Shown one piece after another: positions 1 through 5,677 of a stretch of DNA of 8,700 bases. The position numbers were made by a program, and so were the translations under genes. The notes under the pieces were generated by a model. The model was given only the letters and a program-made list of their open reading frames with translations. It did not search any database and had not been told where the DNA came from. Origin of the DNA: Firmicutes bacterium CAG:124. GTDB lineage: Bacteria > Bacillota > Clostridia > Oscillospirales > Oscillospiraceae. The stretch's first letter is position 1. Every line of letters starts with the position of its first letter. The DNA lies in NCBI GenBank assembly GCA_000432135.1, contig HF990553.1:1-8700 (forward strand), written 5' to 3'.

Positions 1-30
1 TCTTTTTTACCCAACAATATCTTTAATTAA
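1..30. other. AT-rich segment not homologous to the regulator it abuts
   Basis: These 30 bases contain only 6 G/C and carry stops in the regulator frame (taa at 24-26) and in frame 1 (taa at 28-30). The DNA from about 31 onward encodes the second half of an XRE-type HTH domain, so the first half of that domain should lie here. Instead the codons read FFTQQYL-stop, which does not resemble an HTH. The break falls around 30/31, at the edge of the 8-bp palindrome TTAATTAA (23-30). It could be the end of an inserted element, a deletion joint or an assembly joint; nothing here identifies which. Confidence 0.5.
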
Positions 31-98
31 GGGAAACGGGGCTTTCCCAGCCGGAGCTGGCGATCATCGTCGAGCTGGCCGACCTGTTTCAGGTATCC
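31..98 (+). pseudogene. Remnant of XRE/Cro-C1 HTH domain, in frame with the downstream CDS
   Basis: Read in the frame of the 99-1016 coding region, bases 33-98 give ETGLSQPELAIIVELADLFQVS, followed by MDVLIGYEL. This is the familiar last part of a Firmicute XRE repressor domain (pattern WE.G...P.L..I..LADLF.VS.D.L.GY). The tryptophan codon expected before ETG is AGG here and everything upstream is unrelated, so the recognition helix is lost. No start codon with a ribosome binding site is visible in this stretch. The gene is therefore most likely a 5'-truncated relic, unless the true 5' end lies beyond a rearrangement outside the window. Confidence 0.7.
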
Positions 99-1016
99 AT
101 GGACGTGCTCATTGGATATGAGCTTCGAAACAACGACAGAGAAAGCGTCATTGAACGATTAAAGCAGTATGTTCATGACAGAGATCATGTTCATGGCAGC
201 GATCCCGTTGATGCGATATCCGATGTAGAAAAAGCGCTGCAGCGGTATCCGAACTGCTTTGAGATCGTCTATCGCAGCGCAAGGATCTACCGTGTAAAGG
301 GGCTGTATCTGAAAAACCCTGCTTATTCCGAAAGAGCAATTTCTCTGTATCGCCATGCCTGCCTGCTGATCGGGCAGAATACTGACCCTGAGATCAGCGA
401 GGTATCCATTCATTTGGAAATGGCACAGGTGTATATTTCCCTTGGACAGACCGAAAAAGGTCTGGAGATCCTGAAGAAGAACAATCCCTGCCGGCTCAAT
501 CATCCGAAGATCGGGGAGGTGCTTGCATCTTCCTGTAATGACGCAAAAGGAGCGCTTCCGTATCTTTCGGCCGCACTGCTGGATCTGACCGTCACCCATA
601 TGCAGATCGTCATGGGCTATCTCAATCTATATTGCAAGCAGAGGGACTATGAAAACGCGCTGCTTTTACTGGATTGGGCATTGGCGTTTTATCCAGGGCT
701 GAAGTGTCCGCAGAAGCGAAGCTATCTGGACAAGAGCGAAGCAGCCCTTTGGGCGGTCCGCGCGGATGTGCTCTGGCGTTTGGAGCAAAAGGAGGATGCT
801 GCGGACAGTCTCAGAAAAGCGAAGGTCGCCGCGACTGCCTTTGACCGGGAGCCGAATTACGATGCACGGAATATCCGGTTTGTTTCCGCAGCAGAAGCCG
901 CAACAGCCTATGATGACATGGGCAGTACCGCCATGGATGTCATTGATACGATTCTTGCGGACAGCGATGAACCAATGCTGCTCACACGATGGATGAGGAT
1001 TCAGAATGAAGAATAA
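99..1016 (+). CDS. Truncated XRE-family regulator with TPR-like C-terminal domain
   Basis: This is the open remainder (305 codons from the first ATG) of a regulator whose N-terminal HTH is cut off. Residues 1-10 are the HTH-to-linker junction. From about residue 35 to 300 the protein is helical and made of degenerate TPR-like pairs (for example 38-68, 104-127, 182-199 and 213-245, the last with the A..A..L...G/Q..E.A pattern). In complete relatives the HTH binds an operator and the TPR-like part senses a ligand or partner; this is family knowledge, not visible here. The ATG at 99 lies inside the conserved linker and has no Shine-Dalgarno sequence, so it is unlikely to be a natural start. The 3' end overlaps the ABC transporter start by 11 bases, so the pair was probably an operon in which the regulator controlled the transporter. 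Its GC content (about half) is lower than that of the genes beyond 2340. Confidence 0.6.
   Translation: MDVLIGYELRNNDRESVIERLKQYVHDRDHVHGSDPVDAISDVEKALQRYPNCFEIVYRSARIYRVKGLYLKNPAYSERAISLYRHACLLIGQNTDPEISEVSIHLEMAQVYISLGQTEKGLEILKKNNPCRLNHPKIGEVLASSCNDAKGALPYLSAALLDLTVTHMQIVMGYLNLYCKQRDYENALLLLDWALAFYPGLKCPQKRSYLDKSEAALWAVRADVLWRLEQKEDAADSLRKAKVAATAFDREPNYDARNIRFVSAAEAATAYDDMGSTAMDVIDTILADSDEPMLLTRWMRIQNEE
995..999 (+). promoter_or_regulatory. Ribosome binding site of the ABC transporter, inside the upstream gene
   Basis: GAGGA lies 6 bases before the ATG at 1006, within the last codons of the regulator. It supports the 1006 start and implies translational coupling, since the upstream stop codon (1014-1016) lies just after the new start. 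Confidence 0.6.
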
Positions 1017-2715
1017 ACGCAGAGAATATACGGCACAATTTTATAAAAAGAATCATATCGCATTTGCGGCCGCGCTCCTTTCGTCCCTGCTCACCTCCGC
1101 GCTGAACCTTTATATCGCGTGGGTGCTCCAGCAAATGATCGACGCTGTGTCCGGCGTCCCCGGCTCCTTTGCATTGTCTGCTCTGCTTTGGTTCGTTCTC
1201 AGCGTCATTGCAGCGATCATCTTACTGAAGACTGCGAGTTACTTTTCCAAGCCGTGCTTTATGGAAAAAGCGATGAAGCAATATAAGAATTACGCATTCT
1301 GTAAGCTGACAAGAAAAAGCATCTCGGCCTTTGGTGCTGAAAATACCGCGAATTACATATCTGCGTTCTCCAATGATGCGGCAACGATCGAAAACAGCTA
1401 TCTGGATGCGCAATTCAATATTCTGTTCTCGCTTGTCATGCTGCTCGGCGCTCTCATCATGATGATCGCATACAGTCCGATGATGACCGTCGTTGCCTGC
1501 CTGTTCTTTGTTCTGCCCATAGGCGCTTCCTATATCACTGGCAATCGCATCGAAAAAGCAGAGCGAAAAATATCCGAGAAAAACAGTGAATTAACAGCTA
1601 CTTTAAAGGACAGCTTAAGCGGGTTTGCGGTGATCAAAAGTTTCAGAGCAGAAACCGCAATTTTCAAAATTTTTTCAAAGAACAATGCTGAAGTGGAACA
1701 GGCAAAATGCGAGAAGCGAAAGCAGGTAACGGTCGTCAGCACGTTGGCCGGAGCAGCCGGAGTCACCGCACAGCTCGGGACATTTTTAGTCGGAGCGTGG
1801 CTTGCTCTGTCCGGCCGGGGGATCACACCGGGTGTATTGATCCTTTTTGTTGACTTGACTGCGTATGTAATAACCCCCATTCGCGAATTGCCGGAACAGC
1901 TTGCATCCCGAAAGGCGGCAGCTGCACTGATCGATAAGCTTGCTGATTCCCTGGAAGATCATGTCCGGGACGAAGGTTCTCTCGTTCCGAAGCAGTTGAA
2001 TTGCGGGATCACATTGGAACATATGACCTTTGGTTATGAAGTAGGCTGTGACATTCTGCATGATATCAATACCACTTTTGATGCAGGAAAGAAATATGCT
2101 ATTGTGGGCGCATCCGGCAGCGGGAAATCCACGCTTCTGAATCTGCTTATGGCAAGCCACGGGAATTACTCCGGGAAGATCTGTTACGATGGGCATGAAG
2201 TGAAAAAGATCAGCAGCGAATCGTTATATGACATTGTTTCTATGATCCAGCAGAATGTCTTTGTTTTTAACGCTTCGATCCGGAATAATATCACAATGTT
2301 CCGTGAGTTCCCAACGGCAGAGGTCGATCGGGCCATCGAGCTCTCCGGTTTGTCGACGCTGATCGCCGAGCGCGGGGAGGATTATCTGTGCGGCGAAAAC
2401 GGCAGCGGGCTGTCGGGCGGGGAGAAGCAGCGCATCTCCATCGCGCGGAGTCTTCTGAAGCATGCCTCCGTTCTGCTGGCCGACGAGGCCACCGCCGCGC
2501 TGGACGCGCAGACGGCGCATCAGGTCACGGACGATATCCTGTCCCTGTCCGGCGTCACACGCATTGTCGTCACGCACACGCTGGAGCAGGCGGCGCTGCG
2601 CCGCTATGACGGCATTCTCGTCCTGAAGGACGGCCGCATCGCAGAGTCCGGCTCCTTCGACGAGCTGATGGAACAGAAGGGCTATTTCTACGCGCTGTAT
2701 ACGGTGTCGCAGTAA
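1006..2715 (+). CDS. ABC exporter, fused membrane and ATPase domains
   Basis: This 569-aa half-transporter should work as a homodimer in the cytoplasmic membrane, using ATP to export an unknown substrate. Residues 1-300 form the six-helix membrane domain (hydrophobic stretches near 17-40, 55-77, 135-156, 159-178, 247-268 and 276-293). Residues 335-569 form the ATPase, with Walker A GASGSGKST at 368-376, the Q-loop glutamine near 415, signature LSGGEKQ at 469-475, Walker B VLLADEA at 489-495 with catalytic E494, and the H-loop histidine at 524. All key residues are present, so the protein looks active. It follows a crippled regulator with an 11-base overlap. The coding style changes inside the gene: GC is 37-38 % in samples at 1561-1620 and 2041-2100 and 35 % at 2221-2280. 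It is 68 % at 2401-2460 and 73 % at 2461-2520, without breaking the frame. The sequence does not tell a peptide, lipid or drug substrate apart. Confidence 0.93.
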   Translation: MKNKRREYTAQFYKKNHIAFAAALLSSLLTSALNLYIAWVLQQMIDAVSGVPGSFALSALLWFVLSVIAAIILLKTASYFSKPCFMEKAMKQYKNYAFCKLTRKSISAFGAENTANYISAFSNDAATIENSYLDAQFNILFSLVMLLGALIMMIAYSPMMTVVACLFFVLPIGASYITGNRIEKAERKISEKNSELTATLKDSLSGFAVIKSFRAETAIFKIFSKNNAEVEQAKCEKRKQVTVVSTLAGAAGVTAQLGTFLVGAWLALSGRGITPGVLILFVDLTAYVITPIRELPEQLASRKAAAALIDKLADSLEDHVRDEGSLVPKQLNCGITLEHMTFGYEVGCDILHDINTTFDAGKKYAIVGASGSGKSTLLNLLMASHGNYSGKICYDGHEVKKISSESLYDIVSMIQQNVFVFNASIRNNITMFREFPTAEVDRAIELSGLSTLIAERGEDYLCGENGSGLSGGEKQRISIARSLLKHASVLLADEATAALDAQTAHQVTDDILSLSGVTRIVVTHTLEQAALRRYDGILVLKDGRIAESGSFDELMEQKGYFYALYTVSQ

Positions 2716-2723
2716 GCTTTACG

Positions 2724-2766
2724 CACGAAAAGGCTCCCCTTGCGCGCAAGGGAGAGCCTTTTCGTG
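2724..2766. terminator. Bidirectional intrinsic terminator between convergent ABC gene and pheA
   Basis: CACGAAAAGGCTC (2724-2736) is exactly complementary to GAGCCTTTTCGTG (2754-2766). Inside that, CCCTTGC pairs with GCAAGGG, with only one bulged A at 2753. The stem carries A4 on one side and T4 on the other, so it can stop transcription from either direction. It sits 8 bases after the ABC stop codon and 23 bases beyond the pheA stop codon. Confidence 0.85.
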
Positions 2767-2789
2767 TGTTCAGACTGACTCCGGTCATC

Positions 2790-3932
2790 TCAAACCGTTT
2801 CGGAATAGCTGCCGAGATAGCAGACGTGTTCGCAGACGGATTCCAGCTCGCCGAGGAGCTTCGGCAGCTCCGGTGAGTAGACGGAGGCTTCGAGATCGAA
2901 GTAGAACCGGAACGTGTCGTCCGAGCCGGGAATGGGGCGGCTTTCCAGCTTTGTCAGGTTGATGCCCCGGCCATAGATGCGGGCCAGCACCTGATAGAGG
3001 CTGCCGGGTTCGTTGGAGAGCGTGACGAGCAGGCTCGTCCGGTCGGCGCCGGGATAGACCTCGGGCTTGGCCGCGATGCAGATGAAGCGGGTGTAGTTGC
3101 CATGCTCGTTCTGCACGCGCTCCTGCAGCGGCTGCAGGCCGTAAATTTCCGCGCAGGCTGGCGAGGCGATGGCGGCGAGATCGCGCCGTCCCGCTCCGGC
3201 GACCATGCGGGCTGCCGCCGCCGTGTTTTCGCAGCGGGTCACGGTCACGTTCGGCAGCTGCTTCAAAAATTCGGAGCACTGCTCCAGCGCCTGTCCGTGC
3301 GAGACAACCTCGCGAATTTCGGACAGCTTTACGCCCGGCAGGGCCAGCAGACTGTGATCTACGCGCAGGCGGACGCTGCGGACGATGGAGAAATTGTGCT
3401 TCTGCATGAGGTCGTACACCGCGTTGACCGAGCCTGCCGTGCTGTTTTCCAGCGGCAGAACGCCGTACTGGCACAGGCCCTGCTCGATGGCGGAGAAGAC
3501 CTTGTCAAATGTCGCGCAGAAGAATACGCTCGGATGCTGGAACAGCTTGTCGCAGGCCTGCTGCGAATACGCACCCTCAACGCCCTGGCAGGCAACGGCT
3601 GCTGTGGGCGGGAAGAGCTGCGGCGTCTGCTCCAGCGCCGCTTTGAGAAGCGCCGGAAGCGCCGTCTTTTCGTCCAGCAGATCGCGCTGATAGCTGCGGC
3701 TGAGGGAGAACAGCAGCCGGTAGAGGCTCACGGCCTCCTCTTGCAGATCCTCCGGCGCGGCCTTTACGATCTGCGCCAGCTTCTCGCGCTCCCGCCCAGC
3801 GTCCAGAACCGGCAGGCCGTGCGATTTTTTATACGCCGCGATCCCCGCAGCCGTCTGCATCCGCTCGGCAAACAGCTGCAGAAGCTCCGCGTCGATCCGG
3901 TCGATCTGTGCTCTGTAATCAGAAAGTTCCAT
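2790..3932 (-). CDS. pheA: Bifunctional chorismate mutase / prephenate dehydratase
   Basis: This 380-aa cytoplasmic enzyme converts chorismate to prephenate and then to phenylpyruvate, the committed branch to phenylalanine. Residues 1-85 are an AroQ-type chorismate mutase (IDRIDAELLQLFAERM, then AGREREKL at 45-52). Residues 112-290 are the prephenate dehydratase, with ACQGVEGAYS at 114-123, PLENSTAGSV at 160-169, SHGQALEQC at 211-219 and the TRF motif at 281-283. Residues 300-378 are an ACT domain (LSNEPGSLYQVLA, ESRP at 330-333) that in this family binds phenylalanine for feedback inhibition. I chose the ATG at 3932 because AAAGGA lies 11 bases upstream and the mutase fold begins at once. 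The in-frame ATG at 3944 overlaps that ribosome binding site, and the one at 3977 lies inside the leader terminator. Expression is probably controlled by the Phe-rich leader directly upstream. Confidence 0.96.
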   Translation of the reverse strand: MELSDYRAQIDRIDAELLQLFAERMQTAAGIAAYKKSHGLPVLDAGREREKLAQIVKAAPEDLQEEAVSLYRLLFSLSRSYQRDLLDEKTALPALLKAALEQTPQLFPPTAAVACQGVEGAYSQQACDKLFQHPSVFFCATFDKVFSAIEQGLCQYGVLPLENSTAGSVNAVYDLMQKHNFSIVRSVRLRVDHSLLALPGVKLSEIREVVSHGQALEQCSEFLKQLPNVTVTRCENTAAAARMVAGAGRRDLAAIASPACAEIYGLQPLQERVQNEHGNYTRFICIAAKPEVYPGADRTSLLVTLSNEPGSLYQVLARIYGRGINLTKLESRPIPGSDDTFRFYFDLEASVYSPELPKLLGELESVCEHVCYLGSYSETV

Positions 3933-3943
3933 AGCGATATCCA

Positions 3944-3949
3944 TCCTTT
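3944..3949 (-). promoter_or_regulatory. Ribosome binding site that fixes the pheA start
   Basis: On the - strand AAAGGA (3949-3944) precedes the ATG at 3932 by 11 bases; the following TGG may extend the pairing. It lies just downstream of the leader terminator, so it reaches the mRNA only when the attenuator is read through. Confidence 0.55.
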
Positions 3950-3964
3950 CAGAAAATACAAACG

Positions 3965-3997
3965 AAAAACGCGGCACAGCGTAATCTGTGCCGCGTT
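3965..3997 (-). terminator. Attenuator terminator (3:4 hairpin) in the pheA leader
   Basis: On the - strand AACGCGGCACAG (3997-3986), the loop ATTACG, and CTGTGCCGCGTT (3979-3968) form a perfect 12-bp stem. It is followed by TTT and then CGTTTGT, a T-rich tail. It sits between the leader peptide and pheA, where a terminator makes sense only as a conditional one. Its left arm and loop can instead pair with upstream leader RNA (see the antiterminator). Confidence 0.88.
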
Positions 3998-4033
3998 GCG
4001 AACCTGACTTCGTTTCTGCGCATCACAAATTAC
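3981..4033 (-). promoter_or_regulatory. Antiterminator pairing (2:3) in the pheA leader
   Basis: On the - strand GTAATTTGTG (4033-4024) can pair over all ten positions with CACAGATTAC (3990-3981), with one U-G wobble. After a mismatch the stem can continue for four more pairs (UGCG with CGCG, one of them U-G). This consumes CACAG from the left arm of the terminator plus its loop, and GGTAA from the right arm of the leader hairpin. It is therefore exclusive with both neighbours. This is seen by eye as base complementarity; folding energies were not computed. Confidence 0.75.
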
Positions 4034-4058
4034 CCTTACTGCAAGCCAGTAAAGGTAA
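4030..4058 (-). promoter_or_regulatory. Leader pause / anti-antiterminator hairpin (1:2)
   Basis: On the - strand TTACCTTTACT (4058-4048) pairs with AGTAAGGGTAA (4040-4030) over 11 bp with one U-G, closing a 7-base loop GGCTTGC. The left arm covers the last two Phe codons of the leader gene and the right arm covers its stop codon. A ribosome stalled on the Phe codons would therefore block this hairpin and free segment 2 for the antiterminator. Confidence 0.75.
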
Positions 4059-4092
4059 AGATAAACGCGAACATGGCGGAAACGTACATCAT
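4036..4092 (-). CDS. pheL: Phenylalanine-rich leader peptide of the pheA attenuator
   Basis: The short frame encodes MMYVSAMFAFIFTFTGLQ and ends in TAA at 4038-4036. It has four Phe codons (4071-4069, 4065-4063, 4059-4057, 4053-4051) within seven codons, alternating with other residues. AGG at 4100-4098, 5 bases before the first ATG (4092), can serve as ribosome binding site; the second ATG (4089) is an alternative start. A promoter lies upstream and a mutually exclusive hairpin set plus terminator follow, and the next gene makes phenylalanine. By analogy with enteric pheL the peptide itself has no function; the ribosome's position while making it reports charged Phe-tRNA supply. The symbol pheL is given by function and position, not by sequence homology. 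Confidence 0.8.
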   Translation of the reverse strand: MMYVSAMFAFIFTFTGLQ

Positions 4093-4118
4093 AACGACCT
4101 CATTTCGAAGATGGCATC

Positions 4119-4147
4119 ATGGTAGCAGAACGGGACTGGAATGTCAA
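4119..4147 (-). promoter_or_regulatory. Promoter of the pheL-pheA transcript
   Basis: On the - strand there is a perfect -35 TTGACA (4147-4142), a 17-base spacer and -10 TACCAT (4124-4119), with TG at 4127-4126 giving an extended -10. Transcription should begin near 4112, giving a leader of about 180 bases before the pheA start. The -35 box overlaps the TGA stop codon of the rluD-like gene (4146-4144), so the two genes are tightly packed but separately promoted. Confidence 0.8.
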
Positions 4148-5049
4148 GCCCTTGCGCGCAGCTTTTCCAGAAGCGCGGTAAAATAGTCCGGCAGCTCACA
4201 GCAGACGGTCACGGGCTGCCCCGTGCGCGGGTGCACGAAGCGGAGTTCCTTTGCGTGCAGGCATTGGCTGTCCTGCCCCAGCTCGGGCTTTTTATGGCCG
4301 TAGACCATATCGCCCAAAATCGGGTGGCCGCGATAGGCCATGTGGACGCGGATCTGGTGCGTCCGGCCCGTTTCCAGCTTGCACTCGACGAGCGTATAGC
4401 CGGAAAAGCGCTCCAATACGCGCCAGTGCGTCACGGCGCTGCGGCTATTTTTCTCCGTGACGGCCATTTTCTTGCGGTCGGCCGGGTGGCGGCCGATGGG
4501 CGCATCGATGGTGCCGGAATCGTCCTTGATCTTGCCGCAGACAATGCACACATACGTCCGGGCCAGACTGTGATCCTTCAGCTGTGCGGCCAGCGCGGCG
4601 TGCGCAAAGTCATTCTTGGCCGCGATGATGAGGCCGGACGTGTCCTTATCGATGCGGTGGACGATGCCGGGGCGCTTTTCCCCGCCGATGCCGGACAGGG
4701 TGTCGCCGCAGTGGGCCAGCAGCGCGTTGACGAGCGTGCCGTCCGCGTGACCGGGGGCCGGGTGGACGACAAGCCCCTTGGGCTTATTGACGACGATCAC
4801 GTCCGCGTCCTCATAGCAGACCTCCAGAGGAATGTCCTGCGCCGCGATGGGCGCTTCGCGCACCTCCGGAATTTCCAGCTCCAGCGCCGTCCCGGCGGGG
4901 AGCTTTTCGTTCTTTTTGACGGGCCTTCCGGCCTGCGTGACCGCCCCCTGCTCGATCAGGCGCTGGGCTTGGCTGCGGGTCAGCTCCGGCACGAGGCGGC
5001 TGAGCGCGCTGTCGAGCCGTTCGCCGTCTCTGTCAAGCGTCAGCGTCAT
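4144..5049 (-). CDS. rluD: RluA/RluD-family 23S rRNA pseudouridine synthase
   Basis: This 301-aa enzyme isomerises uridines to pseudouridine in RNA, most likely in 23S rRNA in the cytoplasm. Residues 1-62 are an S4 RNA-binding domain (RLDSALSRLVPELTRSQAQRLIEQGAV). Residues 75-290 are the catalytic domain, with VNKPKGLVVHPAPGH at 87-101, HRIDKDTSGL at 131-140 containing the catalytic aspartate D134, and GRTHQIRVH at 228-236. Length and motif order match the RluD group, but RluA-family members are hard to separate by eye, so the exact target uridines are uncertain. Its start overlaps the end of lspA by 17 bases, a common pairing in Firmicutes. AAGGAG occurs 13 bases before the ATG, a rather long spacing, so coupling to lspA translation probably matters. 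Confidence 0.93.
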   Translation of the reverse strand: MTLTLDRDGERLDSALSRLVPELTRSQAQRLIEQGAVTQAGRPVKKNEKLPAGTALELEIPEVREAPIAAQDIPLEVCYEDADVIVVNKPKGLVVHPAPGHADGTLVNALLAHCGDTLSGIGGEKRPGIVHRIDKDTSGLIIAAKNDFAHAALAAQLKDHSLARTYVCIVCGKIKDDSGTIDAPIGRHPADRKKMAVTEKNSRSAVTHWRVLERFSGYTLVECKLETGRTHQIRVHMAYRGHPILGDMVYGHKKPELGQDSQCLHAKELRFVHPRTGQPVTVCCELPDYFTALLEKLRARA

Positions 5050-5527
5050 GCGGTTTCTTCTGCTCCTTCGGCTTGTCGGCCAGCAGCTCCTTATCCTTCG
5101 TCAGAATATAAATCACAAGGAAAAGCGCGCCGAACGTGATGAACAGATCCGCCACGTTGAACGTGGAGAACCACGGGATGCAGATCATGTCAATGACAAG
5201 GCCGGTGGAAATGCGGTCGATGAAATTGCCGATCGCGCCGCCGGTGATGGCCGCGATGCACCACAGCTCCGGCGTCTTTTTGAACCATTTTTTCACGAGC
5301 ACGTAGATCACGACCGCGAGATACACCGCCGTCATGACCACGAACAGCCACCGCGCGCCGCGCAGAAGGCTCAGCGCCATGCCGTCGTTCGTGATGTAGT
5401 GCAGCTGGAGCCAGCCGGGGATGAGCGTGACGGTCTTCCCCACGAGATTGGCCGCAGCCAGATATTTTGTCAGCTGATCGACCGCGACGATCGCCGCCGT
5501 AAACAGCGCAAGCAGCAGATAAAGCAA
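5033..5527 (-). CDS. lspA: Lipoprotein signal peptidase (signal peptidase II)
   Basis: This 164-aa membrane aspartyl protease removes signal peptides from lipid-modified prolipoproteins. Four hydrophobic segments are visible (about 1-16, 60-78, 88-106 and 127-143). Family motifs are in order: VDQLTK at 16-21, the N.G region HYITNDGMALSL at 43-54, GGAIGNFIDR at 96-105 with catalytic D104, and FNVADLFI at 123-130 with catalytic D127. The C-terminal tail from 144 is charged (KDKELLADKPKEQKK) and should be cytoplasmic. The start is TTG at 5527, chosen because GGGGG lies 7 bases upstream and the first helix begins at once; no ATG gives the full first helix. It is the first gene of a unit with the rluD-like gene and has its own promoter. 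Confidence 0.95.
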   Translation of the reverse strand: MLYLLLALFTAAIVAVDQLTKYLAAANLVGKTVTLIPGWLQLHYITNDGMALSLLRGARWLFVVMTAVYLAVVIYVLVKKWFKKTPELWCIAAITGGAIGNFIDRISTGLVIDMICIPWFSTFNVADLFITFGALFLVIYILTKDKELLADKPKEQKKPHDADA

Positions 5528-5534
5528 AGCAGTT

Positions 5535-5541
5535 CCCCCTT
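5535..5541 (-). promoter_or_regulatory. Ribosome binding site supporting the TTG start of lspA
   Basis: On the - strand AAGGGGG (5541-5535) stands 7 bases before the TTG at 5527. Without it the non-ATG start would be doubtful. Confidence 0.55.
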
Positions 5542-5556
5542 CCGGTAAGTGGGAAC

Positions 5557-5585
5557 ATCATACCATATTTCTGTTAATATTGCAA
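5557..5585 (-). promoter_or_regulatory. Promoter of lspA-rluD
   Basis: On the - strand TTGCAA (5585-5580), a 17-base spacer and TATGAT (5562-5557) form a near-consensus sigma-A-type promoter, with TGG just before the -10 box. Transcription would begin near 5550, leaving a short leader of about 23 bases. It lies between the upstream terminator and lspA. Confidence 0.75.
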
Positions 5586-5629
5586 CGCCGCAAAACGGCA
5601 CGCAGGCGCAGCGAAAATCCCCGCCGCAT

Positions 5630-5669
5630 AAAACCCGCTGTCCCTGCGGAGCAGGCGGCAGCGGGTTTT
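5630..5669 (-). terminator. Intrinsic terminator after the hydroxyacid dehydrogenase gene
   Basis: AAAACCCGCTG (5630-5640) and CAGCGGGTTTT (5659-5669) are perfectly complementary. They close an 18-base GC-rich loop that may fold further. Read on the - strand the stem ends in TTTTA. It lies 8 bases beyond the stop codon at 5678 and separates the sugar operon from lspA-rluD. The T-tract is inside the outer stem, so it may also work on the + strand. Confidence 0.8.
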
Positions 5670-5677
5670 TCAGCGCT

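Noticed and set aside
1068..1076. Rare-cutter-like palindrome GCGGCCGC in the ABC gene, next to the earlier TTAATTAA, as signs of cloning vector
   Set aside because: It lies within normal in-frame coding sequence (FAAAL) and is expected by chance in GC-rich DNA. It does not support a vector origin by itself; the left-end break is reported separately.
3933..3977. Longer pheA start at 3977 (15 more residues) or at 3944
   Set aside because: The 3977 ATG lies inside the terminator stem and has no ribosome binding site. The 3944 ATG overlaps AAAGGA itself. The mutase domain begins right at the 3932 start.
3102..4007. + strand open frame (301 codons) opposite pheA
   Set aside because: It is antisense to a clear chorismate mutase/prephenate dehydratase and runs through the leader terminator. 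It shows no ribosome binding site or domain.
3933..4112. T-box riboswitch upstream of pheA
   Set aside because: I looked for T-box-like conserved elements because that is the usual control in Firmicutes, and noticed none. The leader is about 180 bases and is fully explained by a leader peptide and three alternative stems.
4141..5139. + strand open frame (332 codons) opposite the rluD-like gene
   Set aside because: The - strand encodes an S4 domain plus HRIDKD and HQIRVH motifs. The + frame has none and is a composition shadow.
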